A program made the position numbers and the translations under genes. Source: Cellulomonas sp. JZ18 (lineage in GTDB: Bacteria > Actinomycetota > Actinomycetes > Actinomycetales > Cellulomonadaceae). From it: a DNA stretch of 64,000 bases. Of this stretch, positions 63,947-64,000 are shown piece by piece. The stretch lies in NCBI RefSeq assembly GCF_009720485.1, contig NZ_CP045245.1, positions 372,001 through 436,000 on the forward strand, written 5' to 3'. The notes below the pieces were generated by a model, which searched no databases, was not told where the DNA came from, and saw nothing but the letters and a program-made list of their open reading frames with translations. Position 1 is the stretch's first letter; each line of letters opens with the position of its first letter.

Positions 63947-64000
63947 TCGCCGAGGACTCCGTCCTCCTGCTCGACGGGCTCACCCGGCTGCTCGCCGCCG
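63934..64000 (+). CDS. Response regulator, 5' end only
   Basis: GTG 63934 overlaps the kinase gene by 13 bp. The 22 visible codons read MRIVIAEDSVLLLDGLTRLL, the start of a receiver domain (ED acidic pair, beginning of helix 1). The rest lies past the window. By pairing with a HisKA_3 kinase it is expected to be of NarL/LuxR type. Confidence 0.8.
   Translation, partial: MRIVIAEDSVLLLDGLTRLLAA

Overview
The window is about 74-75% GC by eye, has dense and often overlapping genes, uses many GTG starts and has mycothiol-type enzymes. It also carries cellulose-degradation genes (a GH48 cellobiohydrolase with a CBM2 and a CBM2-linked Cip1-like protein). Together these point to a Cellulomonas-like actinobacterium (Micrococcales). 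Many genes seem to be leaderless: a TANNNT -10 box lies 6-8 nt before the start codon.

Layout. 1-2061: PadR regulator with two HAAS-domain membrane proteins, then a cold-shock protein. 2320-8760: small metabolic and housekeeping genes (P1/S58 peptidase, DinB, CPBP protease, SDR, two GNATs, DUF1905, F420:NADP-reductase-like). 8912-12191: M48 peptidase, a small ScoMcrA-N/zinc-ribbon protein, an unknown protein and tRNA-Ser(GGA). 12488-15691: a secreted alkaline phosphatase with a WxL-like tail next to a DUF916-like membrane-anchored protein. 15849-23528: LacI regulator, paired operators and a sugar operon (D-lyxose-isomerase-like, ABC binding protein, ATPase, two permeases, aldose-epimerase-like). 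23653-28252: an AAA ATPase, a membrane protein, the SRP RNA and a MacB/FtsX-type ABC pair. 28720-40494: the conserved dnaX - recR - lysC - asd region, interrupted by VOC/TetR, an ABC-2 exporter and the Cip1-like protein. 40648-44071: a two-gene Fic module, a cutinase and a secreted Ig-like protein. 44271-47401: a four-gene operon with an ECF sigma factor, an amidoligase and two paralogous membrane or exported proteins built of a ~45-residue repeat. 47541-54388: LLM-BBE flavoenzyme with divergent MarR, mycothiol enzyme, small alarmone synthetase, SDR and XRE/MmyB regulator. 54621-59476: YtrA-type GntR regulator with two ABC export systems. 59824-64000: GH48 with a CelR/CebR-like operator, then a NarL-type histidine kinase and the start of its response regulator.

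The best candidate for an undescribed system is the 44271-47401 operon. An ATP-dependent carboxylate-amine ligase and a sigma factor are translationally coupled and flanked by two paralogous repeat proteins. One of these has a cytoplasmic part and a membrane segment placed like an anti-sigma factor.

A second pattern affects the annotation. At least 13 genes carry 14 apparent frameshifts, and every one is explained by a missing single G or C in a short G/C run. In each gene the span is short of a multiple of three by exactly the number of shifts. This looks like uncorrected homopolymer error rather than biology, so these genes are reported as single CDSs with the shift noted.
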